From Candidatus Daviesbacteria bacterium (lineage in GTDB: Bacteria; Patescibacteriota; Microgenomatia; Daviesbacterales; UBA10151), in NCBI GenBank assembly GCA_027451625.1, contig DAIDIY010000005.1, positions 1-46,787 of the forward strand: 46,787 nt of DNA. Reading direction: 5' to 3'. A program made the translations under genes and the position numbers. Positions 1-9,567 of this stretch are shown in pieces. The notes beneath the pieces are model-generated. The model was not told the DNA's origin. It ran no database searches and saw nothing but the letters and a program-made list of their open reading frames with translations. Position 1 is the first letter of the stretch. The number at the start of each line of letters is the position of its first letter.

Positions 1-1
1 A

Positions 2-328
2 TTAACCATTACTGATCTTCACCAATTGTCAACCGTTTCACTTCATTTACCTCTATTTGAAAGTAATTTACCAGTTATAACTTTAGGAAAAAACTATAAT
101 ATAAATATTCCCACTCCCACCCCTACTCCTTCACTTAGTCCAACAGTTTCTCCTCTTAGCAAATATGACCTCAATGGAGATGGAAAAGTAAACATCCTTG
201 ATGCTCTAATTGTTGCTCACAGTTTTGGGAAAAAAGACAAACGGCTTGATTTTGATGGAGATGGAGTAGTTGATCAAAAAGATTTAAATATCATAAACGG
301 AGTAATCGCTAATTCTATCTCTCAATAA
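2..328 (+). CDS. C-terminal fragment of a dockerin type I domain protein (5' end outside window)
   Basis: Frame is open to the left edge (LTITDLHQLSTVSLHL...), PTPTPTPSLSPTVSP linker, then two Ca-binding repeats DLNGDGKVNILDALIVAHSF and DFDGDGVVDQKDLNIIN, ending near the C-terminus. Confidence 0.8.
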   Translation, partial: LTITDLHQLSTVSLHLPLFESNLPVITLGKNYNINIPTPTPTPSLSPTVSPLSKYDLNGDGKVNILDALIVAHSFGKKDKRLDFDGDGVVDQKDLNIINGVIANSISQ

Positions 329-968
329 ATTTAATAACCAATAATTCTAAGCCCATATCTTCTTTTATTGCTCCTGATTTAATCTTGAATTCTGTTGATA
401 GAGTTTCTTTATATAGTGATCTCCAATCTCCTATTAAAAAATCACCCTTCTGCTTTTTTATTTTTTTACTCATAAAAGAAGAATTTGGTAAAGGAAGCAA
501 ATTACGCCTAAGCAGATAATAGATCATACTTAAAACATAAATGCCACCATATTCATAAAGTAGTTTTTGGAGCTCTATTATTGCTACTTTTTTACGTTCA
601 ATCAACGAGTCCAAAAATGGGAAAACAGAGATTTCTTTTTCCCCATCAAAAGAAGTAATTTTAGCTCCTAGTTTGATAGCAGATTTATAAAGAGATGACT
701 CTACTTTTAGATTTTGACAAACTAATAACAAATTACCTTCTAATTGAATTTTAGTAAGGTCTAAAGATTCTAGGGGATTTTCTACAATTATAAGTCTATC
801 TCCTTCAGAAAATAATGAGTTTAGAGTGAGTGCATCTTTTATTTTAGCTAAATCAGTTTGTTTGCCGTCTAGAATAATTAGATCTTCTGGTTTGTATTGT
901 TTTTTTAGATTGAGTACTGCATCACGCTTAGAAACTTCACCCAATCCTTTAAAAATTAAAACTTTCAT
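315..968 (-). CDS. holA: DNA polymerase III delta subunit-like protein
   Basis: 217 aa; overall HolA-like layout (IIVENP, LLLVCQNLKVESSLYKSAIKLGA, C-terminal helical region). Moderate divergence. Confidence 0.6.
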   Translation of the reverse strand: MKVLIFKGLGEVSKRDAVLNLKKQYKPEDLIILDGKQTDLAKIKDALTLNSLFSEGDRLIIVENPLESLDLTKIQLEGNLLLVCQNLKVESSLYKSAIKLGAKITSFDGEKEISVFPFLDSLIERKKVAIIELQKLLYEYGGIYVLSMIYYLLRRNLLPLPNSSFMSKKIKKQKGDFLIGDWRSLYKETLSTEFKIKSGAIKEDMGLELLVIKFIER

Positions 969-1067
969 TTTACTTCCTCGGCTTTATATTGATTCATCGA
1001 GGTGAAATTTATTCTATAAACTTACAGAATCCACCGAATCTAATTTTTCAACTTATTATCACGCCTA

Positions 1068-1727
1068 TTAGATCAAAGATTCGACAATTTTAATAAACTC
1101 TTCTGCTTCAAGTGAAGCTCCACCTACTAAAACTCCATCCAGTGATTCTTGATCTAAAAAAGATTTAGCATTATCTGGATTAACACTTCCTCCATAAAGT
1201 ACACCAGTCAATCTCTTATATTTTTCTTTAAAAAATAAAGCTACTTTTGCAGCATTTTCAGGAGTATCAGGATTACCACTACCTATGGCAGAAACTGGTT
1301 CAAATGCAATAAGGGATACCCCCTGTGGAATTGGTGTTTTTGTTCCTTGAACGCACACCAGTGGTGTTATTTGACACTCTATTAATCTTTTTACTTTATC
1401 ATCAACCATCTCAAAGCTTTCACCGAATTCTGTCCTTCTTTCCGAATGTCCAACTAGAGTTAAATCTACCAATTTACCTAGAAGTTTTGCTGCCACCTCA
1501 CCGGTATGGGCTCCCGGAAGATAAGGTGAGACATTTTGAGCGCCTAACAGAAGATTATAATCATTTTCGACAATAAATCTTTTAGCTTCATATAAGGACA
1601 GTAGTGTCGGACAAAGGACAATTTTGATATTCCTTAACCTATCCACAGCCATGCCTACTTTTTCTATCCATTGTAAAGTTTCAGGAACTGTCTTATTTGA
1701 TTTAAAATTAGCAACAACCCATTTCAT
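1068..1727 (-). CDS. tpiA: triosephosphate isomerase
   Basis: NFKSN, LVGHSERR, IAFEPVSAIGSG, VLYGGSVNPDNA, DGVLVGGASL motifs. Confidence 0.95.
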   Translation of the reverse strand: MKWVVANFKSNKTVPETLQWIEKVGMAVDRLRNIKIVLCPTLLSLYEAKRFIVENDYNLLLGAQNVSPYLPGAHTGEVAAKLLGKLVDLTLVGHSERRTEFGESFEMVDDKVKRLIECQITPLVCVQGTKTPIPQGVSLIAFEPVSAIGSGNPDTPENAAKVALFFKEKYKRLTGVLYGGSVNPDNAKSFLDQESLDGVLVGGASLEAEEFIKIVESLI

Positions 1728-1834
1728 ATGTATTTATATTAACAGTCACCTTAAATGATAAATCTTAAAGTCTAAATCGTAAATCCCGGGGTAATATAGT
1801 AAAATGACTGCGAAAATATTGAAAATACTAAAAC

Positions 1835-2092
1835 TTAATCACCAATTAAATTTAGAAGGTCTTGTTTACTAGTAACGCCTATCTTTCGTCCGATCTCTTT
1901 ACCATCCTTTTCTACCACAAATGTCGGTATACTCATCACATTATACTTTTGACCCAACTCTTGGTTTTCGTCAACGTTAATCTCTTCTACTTCAACCTTA
2001 CCTTCCAATTCTTTTCTTAATTCTTCTACAACAGGCTTCATCTGTAAACACGGTCCACACCAAGGAGCCCAAAAATCAATAAATTTAATCAT
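1835..2092 (-). CDS. trxA: thioredoxin
   Basis: FWAPWCGPCLQMKP and SIPTFVVEKDGKE motifs. Start at 2092 (MIKFIDFWAPWC) preferred: an extended -10 (TGATAAAAT) overlaps the ORF-track start at 2113. Confidence 0.85.
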   Translation of the reverse strand: MIKFIDFWAPWCGPCLQMKPVVEELRKELEGKVEVEEINVDENQELGQKYNVMSIPTFVVEKDGKEIGRKIGVTSKQDLLNLIGD

Positions 2093-2267
2093 AGATAAAA
2101 AAGATTTTATCATACCTTTCTATGAAAAAAAATATCTATTTTAAACCTTCTAATCTTAGGTTAATAGATTTATTGGTTTTTTTTCAACTGAAGATAATCT
2201 TTTAAACTCACTTCGAAACAAAATTTTTTATTCGTACACAGACTGCAAGAATTGCTTCCATTTGTTT

Positions 2268-2296
2268 TTGAACTTTTGCTCAATATAAGGTAATAT
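2268..2296 (+). promoter_or_regulatory. sigma70-like promoter, leaderless layout, for helicase gene
   Basis: TTGAAC (2268-2273), 17 nt, TAATAT (2291-2296), 6 nt, ATG at 2303. Confidence 0.55.
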
Positions 2297-2302
2297 ACCT
2301 CC

Positions 2303-4177
2303 ATGCCCGATCTGCTAGAAAGCCTTAACCTTATTCAAAAACAAGCTGTTAAAGCGACCGAAGGACCTTCTCTTATCTTAGCTGGTGCTGGATCTGGTAA
2401 AACCAGAGTACTAACTTTTAGAGTAGCTTACTTAATTGAAGAGAAAAAAATACCTCCTGAGAATATTCTATGTATTACATTTACTAACAAAGCTGCAAAC
2501 GAGATGAAACAGCGGATCCTCTCTCTCCTTCAAAAGCCTAGCTCGGATAATCACTCATTACCCATTATGGGAACCTTTCACTCTTTAGCAGCTAAAATCT
2601 TAAGAAAAGATGGTCACTTAATCGGACTACCTATCTCTTTTACAATCTACGATGAAAATGATGCACTAGATGCAATTAAAGAAGCCATGAAAGGTTTAGG
2701 TATATCTCCCCAAAAAACTTCTCCTGGGAGTATTAAATCAATAATATCTTCGGCTAAGAATGAAATGATTGGTTCGCTAGAGTATCCACAATATGCTCGA
2801 GGGTATTTTCAAGAAACTGTTGCAAAGGTGTATTTAGAATACCAAAAAATTTTAGAAAAAAACCATGCAGCTGATTTCGATGATTTACTACTTTTAACAG
2901 TAAAATTATTCCAGCTTCACCCCCAAATTTTATCTAAATATCATCAAGCATGGAGGTACATTCTAATCGACGAATATCAAGATACAAACAGCGTTCAATA
3001 TTTACTCACAAAATTTCTTGCTAAAAGATTTCGTAATCTATGTGTTGTTGGCGATGCCTCACAAAGTATCTACAGATTCAGAGGAGCGGATTTTCGCAAT
3101 ATAGTTAATTTTAATGTTGATTACCCTGATGCAAAAATCTTTAATCTGGAACAAAATTATCGTTCAACTCAAAACATTCTTGATGCAGCTTACTCAATAA
3201 TTCATAAAAATAAATCTCACCCAGTACTCAAGCTTTGGACAGATAATCCTACAGGACCTAAAATAGGTATTGCTGAAGTTAGAGACGAAGTGGAAGAAGC
3301 TACATTTATAGTTAAAAAAATACATGAAATTAACTTGCCTCTTTCCTCATTTGCTATTTTATATAGAACAAATGCTCAATCTCGCAGTTTAGAAGAAGTA
3401 TTCTTAAAATCTAAAATTCCTTATGTTCTAATAGGTGGGATTCGTTTTTATGAAAGGAAGGAGATTAAAGATATACTTTCATATCTCAAACTTTTAATAA
3501 ACAGTGATGATTCTATTGCTAAATTACGGATTGAAAAGATTGGTAAAATAAGAGCTCAAAAATTCTATGAATGGAGTCAAAATTACACCTCCAATACAGC
3601 TGATTACCAGACGTTAGAATTGATGGATGGTGTTATAGAAACAACAAACTATCTAGATTACATTGACGATGGCACTGAAGCTGGTAAATCCCGCATAGAA
3701 AACGTTAAAGAACTACGATCAGTTGCTGAACAGTTTCCAAATTTAATTGAGTTTTTAGAAAATGTTGCTTTGGTTCAAAGTGAATATTCCAACGATGAGA
3801 AGAAAAAAGACAATCCAAAAGATGCAATAACACTTATGACCTTACACCAAGCTAAAGGACTAGAATGGCCGGTAGTTTTTATTGTAGGAATGGAGGAAGG
3901 ACTACTCCCTCACTCTAGAACTTTTCTTGACCCTTCTGAACTTGAAGAAGAAAGACGTCTTTGCTATGTTGGTATTACTAGAGCTCAAAAGCAGCTGATA
4001 TTAACATATGCTAGACAGCGTCTATTTTTTGGCTCCCGAAGCAATAATTTAATTTCCCGATTTATTATAGAAATACCCTCAGAGTTAGTTGAAAATATCA
4101 TAGAATATACAGATCATGAGGGTTACACTCCAAAAAAACCTAGATATCGGGATGAAGATGACTGGATTAATGAATAA
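2303..4177 (+). CDS. pcrA: UvrD/PcrA-type ATP-dependent DNA helicase
   Basis: Walker A AGAGSGKT, LIDEYQDTN, VVGDASQSIYRFRGA, LEQNYRST, TLHQAKGLEWPVVFIVG, EEERRLCYVGITRA. Confidence 0.95.
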   Translation: MPDLLESLNLIQKQAVKATEGPSLILAGAGSGKTRVLTFRVAYLIEEKKIPPENILCITFTNKAANEMKQRILSLLQKPSSDNHSLPIMGTFHSLAAKILRKDGHLIGLPISFTIYDENDALDAIKEAMKGLGISPQKTSPGSIKSIISSAKNEMIGSLEYPQYARGYFQETVAKVYLEYQKILEKNHAADFDDLLLLTVKLFQLHPQILSKYHQAWRYILIDEYQDTNSVQYLLTKFLAKRFRNLCVVGDASQSIYRFRGADFRNIVNFNVDYPDAKIFNLEQNYRSTQNILDAAYSIIHKNKSHPVLKLWTDNPTGPKIGIAEVRDEVEEATFIVKKIHEINLPLSSFAILYRTNAQSRSLEEVFLKSKIPYVLIGGIRFYERKEIKDILSYLKLLINSDDSIAKLRIEKIGKIRAQKFYEWSQNYTSNTADYQTLELMDGVIETTNYLDYIDDGTEAGKSRIENVKELRSVAEQFPNLIEFLENVALVQSEYSNDEKKKDNPKDAITLMTLHQAKGLEWPVVFIVGMEEGLLPHSRTFLDPSELEEERRLCYVGITRAQKQLILTYARQRLFFGSRSNNLISRFIIEIPSELVENIIEYTDHEGYTPKKPRYRDEDDWINE

Positions 4178-4192
4178 ATCTAGCTCATTATT

Positions 4193-4906
4193 ATGAATAA
4201 AAATTACTTTTCGCAGACTTTACTCGGAGCAGGGCTATTTGCTTTTTCTTTTATCGCCGCCAAGCCAATACTTCCTAATCCTCAGCCAGTAATTAGTAAA
4301 CCTCAAGTTTTAGGGTTACAAACCCAAGTTAATCTCTCTCCCATAAAAACACTGAGTCGTTTTACTACAAAAATTAGAACATATACTGTTTCAATTCCTA
4401 AAAATGTTATCAAAAAAGATGATCCAAACAGCGAGATAGGAACAGAAACAATAATAAATTCAGGAAGAAACGGAGAAAAAAAAATTACAACAACTACTAC
4501 CTTATATGATGGACAAGAATACTCAACGGATACTTCTAGCCAGATAATATCATCTCCAGAAGATGAAATTATTGCAGAAGGAACAAAAATTGTCTGGAGG
4601 GCTATTAATACTCCACAGGGACAGATACGATATTGGCGGAAAATACACGTATGGGCAACACAGTATGATTCTCATTGTTTAGGTTGCGATGAATGGACTG
4701 CCACAGGGTTAAGACAAGGGAAAGGAGTTATTGCTGTAGATCCAAGCGTTATTAAACTTGGAACCCATGTCTATATCCCAGGATACGGATTGGCTATAGC
4801 AGGAGATACAGGAGGTGCGGTTATAGGGAATCGAATAGATGTCGGTTTTGAAGATACTAGAACTTCTGGATGGTATTCTCACTATGTAGATATCTATCTT
4901 CTTTAA
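4193..4906 (+). CDS. secreted G5-like/3D domain protein
   Basis: N-terminal hydrophobic segment; C-terminal 3D-domain signature (VWATQYDS..., WTATGLRQGKGVIAVDPSVIKLGTHVYIPGYGLAIAGDTGGAVIGNRIDVGF). Confidence 0.8.
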   Translation: MNKNYFSQTLLGAGLFAFSFIAAKPILPNPQPVISKPQVLGLQTQVNLSPIKTLSRFTTKIRTYTVSIPKNVIKKDDPNSEIGTETIINSGRNGEKKITTTTTLYDGQEYSTDTSSQIISSPEDEIIAEGTKIVWRAINTPQGQIRYWRKIHVWATQYDSHCLGCDEWTATGLRQGKGVIAVDPSVIKLGTHVYIPGYGLAIAGDTGGAVIGNRIDVGFEDTRTSGWYSHYVDIYLL

Positions 4907-4917
4907 GAAGTATCAAA

Positions 4918-5556
4918 TCAATCTCCATGAGTTCGAAAAACAGCCAAAGGAGTTTGTATCAAAATTAATAGATCTGAAAAAAAATTCCAATTACTTGCGT
5001 AATGTGCATCTAGTTTAATCCTCTCTTCAAAGTTTACATTATTTCGTCCAGAGATCTGCCATAGTCCAGTAATTCCTGGCTTGACTTTAAGTGCTTGCTC
5101 TATATATTTCTTGCTATCTGGATATTTTTTCCGCTGGTCGTCTAGTTCGTTAGGTTTATATGCTCTGGGTCCAACAATGCTCATTTGGCCTTTTAGAACA
5201 TTTAGAAACTGCGGCATTTCATCAACATCAAACCTTCTTAAAATTTTTCCTACTACAGTAATACGCGGATCATTTTTCAATTTATATCCATTCCTTCGGT
5301 ATTCTTCTAAAAGAGTTGGATTCTGTTTCCAAAGAATTTCATCTGCATTTTGTACCATTGAACGGATTTTAAATAAAGAAAATTCCTTATTCTCTTTACC
5401 AACTCTCTTATGTGAATAAAAAATAGGCCATCCTGACTCAATATAGAGGGCAATACAAGAGACTAAAATTACTGGTGATATTATTAGCAAAATTATTAAG
5501 GACCCCAAAAAGTCAAAACAGTTTTTCAAAAATTGATTTAAGTTTTTTCCAATCAT
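4918..5556 (-). CDS. bacterial sugar transferase (undecaprenyl-phosphate hexose-1-phosphate transferase family)
   Basis: SHKRVGKENKEFSLFKIRSM, LRRFDVDEMPQFLNVLKGQMSIVGPRAY, VKPGITGLWQISGRN. Confidence 0.93.
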   Translation of the reverse strand: MIGKNLNQFLKNCFDFLGSLIILLIISPVILVSCIALYIESGWPIFYSHKRVGKENKEFSLFKIRSMVQNADEILWKQNPTLLEEYRRNGYKLKNDPRITVVGKILRRFDVDEMPQFLNVLKGQMSIVGPRAYKPNELDDQRKKYPDSKKYIEQALKVKPGITGLWQISGRNNVNFEERIKLDAHYASNWNFFSDLLILIQTPLAVFRTHGD

Positions 5557-5637
5557 AAAAATTTTATACTTTTTATGATAACTTAAACCATACTTTATGT
5601 GAAGATCAAAACAGTCTAACCTATAAAAAACTTCCTA

Positions 5638-5666
5638 TTGCCAAAAATATAACCATCTGTTACTAT
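5638..5666 (+). promoter_or_regulatory. promoter with extended -10, leaderless layout
   Basis: TTGCCA (5638-5643), 17 nt ending TGt, TACTAT (5661-5666), 6 nt, ATG 5673. Confidence 0.65.
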
Positions 5667-5672
5667 CGTCGC

Positions 5673-6431
5673 ATGGCTGGAGCTAAAAAAACAAAATTGA
5701 CTCATACTAATACAAAAAGACCCCAAAAAACTAATATTAAGAAACAAGATATTCCATCTTATACATCTACAAAAAAAGATGCCGCAGTAAACACGGAACT
5801 TTCTTTAAACTCAATAACAAATAGTCGATACCTCAAGACAGCAAAAACAAGATTAAAAAATCTTCATCCATCAAAGAGAGCTTGGGCAGTAGGTATTATC
5901 TTAATTATTCTCCTCTTGGCTTATTACAAAAAAAATCTTTTTATCGCAGCAACCGTCAACGGTGTGCCTATTACCAATTTAGAACTGTTGTCTAGAGAGA
6001 GCCAACTTTATCGTCAAAAAACGCTTAATGATATGATTAATGAACAGATTATTACCCAAGAAGCATCCAGAAATGGCATAACAGTCTCTGATGCTGAAGT
6101 GAATCAAGCCATTAGTGATTTGGAAAAACAGTTTGGTGGAGAAGCACAGCTAAATATGTTATTAGCACAGCAGGGAGAAGATATGAATTATTTAAGATCT
6201 CAGACAAAAATAAAGTTAACTATAGAAAAATTATACTCTCCTGAAGCTTCAGTATCTGCAGCTGAAGTGAAACAGTTTATTAATCAAAATAAAAATCAGA
6301 TGCCTTCATCCAATTCTGCTGAACAGGTCAAATTCGCTACTGAGCAGATAAAACAACAGAAAATTTTTAATCAGATCTTTCCTCAAAAATTTCAAGAGTT
6401 AAAACAAGCATCTAAGGTAGTAACTTATTAA
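5673..6431 (+). CDS. membrane-anchored SurA N-terminal-like chaperone/peptidylprolyl isomerase-related protein
   Basis: Basic N-terminus, single TM, then VNGVPITNLELLSRESQLYRQKTLNDMINEQIITQEASRNGITVSDAEVNQAI (SurA_N pattern). Confidence 0.75.
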   Translation: MAGAKKTKLTHTNTKRPQKTNIKKQDIPSYTSTKKDAAVNTELSLNSITNSRYLKTAKTRLKNLHPSKRAWAVGIILIILLLAYYKKNLFIAATVNGVPITNLELLSRESQLYRQKTLNDMINEQIITQEASRNGITVSDAEVNQAISDLEKQFGGEAQLNMLLAQQGEDMNYLRSQTKIKLTIEKLYSPEASVSAAEVKQFINQNKNQMPSSNSAEQVKFATEQIKQQKIFNQIFPQKFQELKQASKVVTY

Positions 6432-6592
6432 ACCATCTGTCTTTCCCTGTAGCAATTTATAAACTAAGTAATAGACTATTTTTACTCTACTGTTAACTAA
6501 TCTCGGATAACTTTTAAATAATTTTAAAATACTAGAAGACAAGATCTTTTGATCCGCGTATTTTTCTCTGTAACTGTCTGTACCTTTCAGGA

Positions 6593-7258
6593 TTATTTAC
6601 TTTCCGCAGATTGCACAGCATCTTTAAGACTATTATAGTCCAGTCCACCCATATATCTTACATTATTAATGAAAAATGTGGGTGTAGAGTCAACTCCTGC
6701 CTTATTACCATCTGCTATATCTTGATTAATCCTCCCTTGAAACTTATTAGCCTGAACATCACTTTTAAACTGATCTATATTTAAATTTATCTCTTTAGCA
6801 TATGTCAAAAAAAAGCTCATTGGATCATTAGACTCTCCCCATTCACCCTGATTTTCATAAAGTTTATCATGCATCTGCCAATACTTCCCTTGCGCTCCTG
6901 CAGATTCTGCGGCTTCCGCTGCTATCATCGCATTCTTATGAGGAATTGGATATAAGGGGAAATTTCTAAAAACAAAGTTTAACTTTCCTTGAAAATCTTT
7001 TTGTAATTGTTTGACCATAGGATATGCAGCATCGCATGCTGGACACTCATAGTCTCCAAACTCTACCAGTGTTACTTTTGCTGACGGAGTTGCTACCTCG
7101 TGACTATCTTTTCTTACTAAAATGCTACTACTAACAGTAGGCGGGTTCGAAGGGTTTTGAAGATTGTTTCCACTCTTTCCTAAAAGAAAGACGGCAGCCA
7201 ACAGTACTATTAAGGTTACACTTCCAATACCGATTAAGATCTTAATGTCCTGGTTCAT
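6593..7258 (-). CDS. DsbA-family thiol:disulfide oxidoreductase
   Basis: Signal anchor, VEFGDYECPACDAAYPMVKQL, VFRNFPL, DSTPTFFINNVRYMGGLDY. Confidence 0.93.
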   Translation of the reverse strand: MNQDIKILIGIGSVTLIVLLAAVFLLGKSGNNLQNPSNPPTVSSSILVRKDSHEVATPSAKVTLVEFGDYECPACDAAYPMVKQLQKDFQGKLNFVFRNFPLYPIPHKNAMIAAEAAESAGAQGKYWQMHDKLYENQGEWGESNDPMSFFLTYAKEINLNIDQFKSDVQANKFQGRINQDIADGNKAGVDSTPTFFINNVRYMGGLDYNSLKDAVQSAESK

Positions 7259-7686
7259 AATCTATTTTTATCTCTACTAATTTTAAGATATATTATCATA
7301 CATCCGCTAATTATTAGAAAAGCTGTAAATGACAAAAGCGGAATAGTAATAAAACCAAACCAATTACCATATCTTGTTGTACAAGATACTCCAACAGTAC
7401 AGGGTGACAATGATTCGGGAATTATACTCCACTGTAATAGATTATGGTATAGAGCAATTAGCATTCCCAAGAGAGTCATAGGCAAAATATAGTAAGGTAG
7501 ATTTCTATCTTTTCTTAAGATCCCCACAGCTATTAATATCACCAAGGGATATAGAAGAATTCGTTGATACCAACAAAGCACACAAGGAACAAAGTGTAAA
7601 ATTTCACTAAAATACAAACTTAAGGATGTTGCAATAAGAGCTTGGGCCCAGGCCAAATATAGTAAAAATTTACTATTCATACTCAT
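7255..7686 (-). CDS. DsbB/BdbC-family disulfide bond formation protein
   Basis: Four-TM pattern, VPCVLCWYQRILLYPL, second Cys pair SPCTVGVSC. Confidence 0.9.
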   Translation of the reverse strand: MSMNSKFLLYLAWAQALIATSLSLYFSEILHFVPCVLCWYQRILLYPLVILIAVGILRKDRNLPYYILPMTLLGMLIALYHNLLQWSIIPESLSPCTVGVSCTTRYGNWFGFITIPLLSFTAFLIISGCMIIYLKISRDKNRL

Positions 7687-7692
7687 AAAACT

Positions 7693-7698
7693 AGTATA
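7693..7698 (-). promoter_or_regulatory. -10 box, leaderless layout, for dsbB-dsbA
   Basis: TATACT on minus strand, 6 nt (agtttt), ATG 7686. Confidence 0.5.
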
Positions 7699-7744
7699 AA
7701 ATAAACATTTTACAATTAGTAGCTATAGAAAAACTTTGCTTAAA

Positions 7745-8362
7745 TCAGGAACCTGCTGGAGATCTATTCATAGTTGAGATTATCCGTTCCACTTGAGAGG
7801 AAAAGTCTTCTTTACTACTAGCAGGATTTCCGTTTACAGAGACTCGATGAGTTATAGAAAAAGAGGTTCCATTTACACTAAGACACCATTGATACTGAGT
7901 TGTTCCATCTCTATTCACAGACTTAGATTTTACTACTTGGTTTCCACCCAAAGTTATAGTTGTATCACCTCGACACTCTGTTGGAGGATTAACTAGGAAA
8001 GTTACTGGTTTAACAGCATAATTACAAGTCACGTTTTTCTGATCTACTGATGAAGTAGGATCCAACTCGAAATTTTTAGAATTAGAGCAAGTTAAGAGTC
8101 CCCAATTTGCCGGATAACGAAGATAGAATCCATTACCTTGATAAAGTTTAGTCGACTCTTCCTTAGTAGGAGTAAGTGTTGTCGCAGGTGAAGAAAAGGG
8201 TTCAGGGGTTAACCTCAAGCTTGCAGTCCCGCCAGTTGAGATAGAATTGGTACCGATGTTAACTTTGGCAATCTGCGATAGATAATAAAATATCGCCCCA
8301 GCTAGTATGATAATAAAAAGCCCTATTGCTCCCAAAACTATTGCTTTTGTGCGAGGTTCCAT
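7745..8362 (-). CDS. hypothetical secreted/anchored protein with four ectodomain cysteines
   Basis: N-terminal TM, Ser/Thr/Pro linker, ectodomain with LLTCSNSK, VTCNYAV, TECRGDT, YQWCLSV. Confidence 0.6.
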   Translation of the reverse strand: MEPRTKAIVLGAIGLFIIILAGAIFYYLSQIAKVNIGTNSISTGGTASLRLTPEPFSSPATTLTPTKEESTKLYQGNGFYLRYPANWGLLTCSNSKNFELDPTSSVDQKNVTCNYAVKPVTFLVNPPTECRGDTTITLGGNQVVKSKSVNRDGTTQYQWCLSVNGTSFSITHRVSVNGNPASSKEDFSSQVERIISTMNRSPAGS

Positions 8363-8514
8363 TCCACACTTTTTATCACAATATTAAAATAATTGCAAAC
8401 GATTGTGTAGGCCGTACTAGTTTAAGATATAGATTAAAAATTGAGTTGAAAAATATCAACTTAAAATAAAAATAGAATCTACTTCTTAGACTTAGTAACC
8501 CAACTCAATTAAGA

Positions 8515-8520
8515 TATAAT
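8515..8520 (+). promoter_or_regulatory. -10 box TATAAT, leaderless layout
   Basis: TATAAT, 6 nt (ataaat), ATG 8527. Confidence 0.55.
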
Positions 8521-8526
8521 ATAAAT

Positions 8527-9552
8527 ATGCAGTTAAAACAGATAGATAAAGATCAAAAAGAAACATATAATCAACAAGTCAGACACATAATGCAGTCTTG
8601 GGAGTGGGGAGAGTTTCGTCAAAATTTTGTTCCAGTTCTTCGCTACGGAATCTTTAGTCGAAGTGATCTTATTTATCCTATCCAAATGACTTTACATAAA
8701 ATTCCAGCTACGAATAAGTTTATCGGTTATTTTCCTAAAGGGCCGTTTCCTAGTAAAGATTTGATCGATGGATTAGTCGAACTTGGAAAGAAATATAATT
8801 GTGTTGCCATAAAACTTGAACCCAATATCTTAATTAAAGATACAGCTGATAAAATAATTGATCCCAGATTAAAAAAAGCATCCAAATCACTATTCACAAA
8901 GAATAATTTTTTATTGGATATCACTCCCACCGAGGACGAGATACTTAAGAATATGCATCCTAAGACTCGGTACAATATTAAAGTTGCTCAAAAACATAAT
9001 GTGGTAGTCGAAGAGAGAACTGATGAAGAGTCTTTTAATATTTATTTAAAATTATATTTTGAGACTACCTTAAGACAAAAATATCATGGCCATAATAAAT
9101 CATATCATCAAAAAGTCTGGCAGACTTTAAAAAAGGACGGAATGGCACGGATCTTGATCGCTTTTTATACTCCCTCTAATTCAAATGAAAGGATTCCTCT
9201 TACCGCCTGGATGTTGTTTAATTTTCAAGACACCTTGTATTATCCATATGGAGGTTCTTCAATAAAATATCGAAATGTTATGTCCTCCACTCTAGTTGCT
9301 TGGGAGGCAATACGCCTTGGTAAAAGACTAAAACTAAAAACATTCGATCTTTGGGGAGCACTTCCACCTAATGCCGATATTCATCACCCATGGCAAGGTT
9401 TCCATCGTTTTAAAGAAGGTCTAGGTGGAGAACTTGTTGAATATATGGGAAGCTATGATTTAATCTTTAATCCTCTGGTTTATCACACTTTTAATCAAGT
9501 AGATAAATTTATGTTTTTAAAAATACTTCTTTTGAAAACATTCAAATCTTGA
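8527..9552 (+). CDS. FemAB/FemX-like peptidyltransferase (GNAT fold)
   Basis: FIGYFPKGPF, MHPKTRYNIKVAQKHNV, LYYPYGGSSIKYRNVMSSTLVAWEAIRLGK, FDLWGALP, HPWQGFHRFKEGLGGELVEYMGSYD. Confidence 0.9.
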   Translation: MQLKQIDKDQKETYNQQVRHIMQSWEWGEFRQNFVPVLRYGIFSRSDLIYPIQMTLHKIPATNKFIGYFPKGPFPSKDLIDGLVELGKKYNCVAIKLEPNILIKDTADKIIDPRLKKASKSLFTKNNFLLDITPTEDEILKNMHPKTRYNIKVAQKHNVVVEERTDEESFNIYLKLYFETTLRQKYHGHNKSYHQKVWQTLKKDGMARILIAFYTPSNSNERIPLTAWMLFNFQDTLYYPYGGSSIKYRNVMSSTLVAWEAIRLGKRLKLKTFDLWGALPPNADIHHPWQGFHRFKEGLGGELVEYMGSYDLIFNPLVYHTFNQVDKFMFLKILLLKTFKS

Positions 9553-9567
9553 GCTTTATTTTTATTT

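Noticed and set aside
1325-5419. Plus-strand ORFs 1325-1576 and 5081-5419
   Set aside because: Antisense to tpiA and to the sugar transferase respectively, without independent support.
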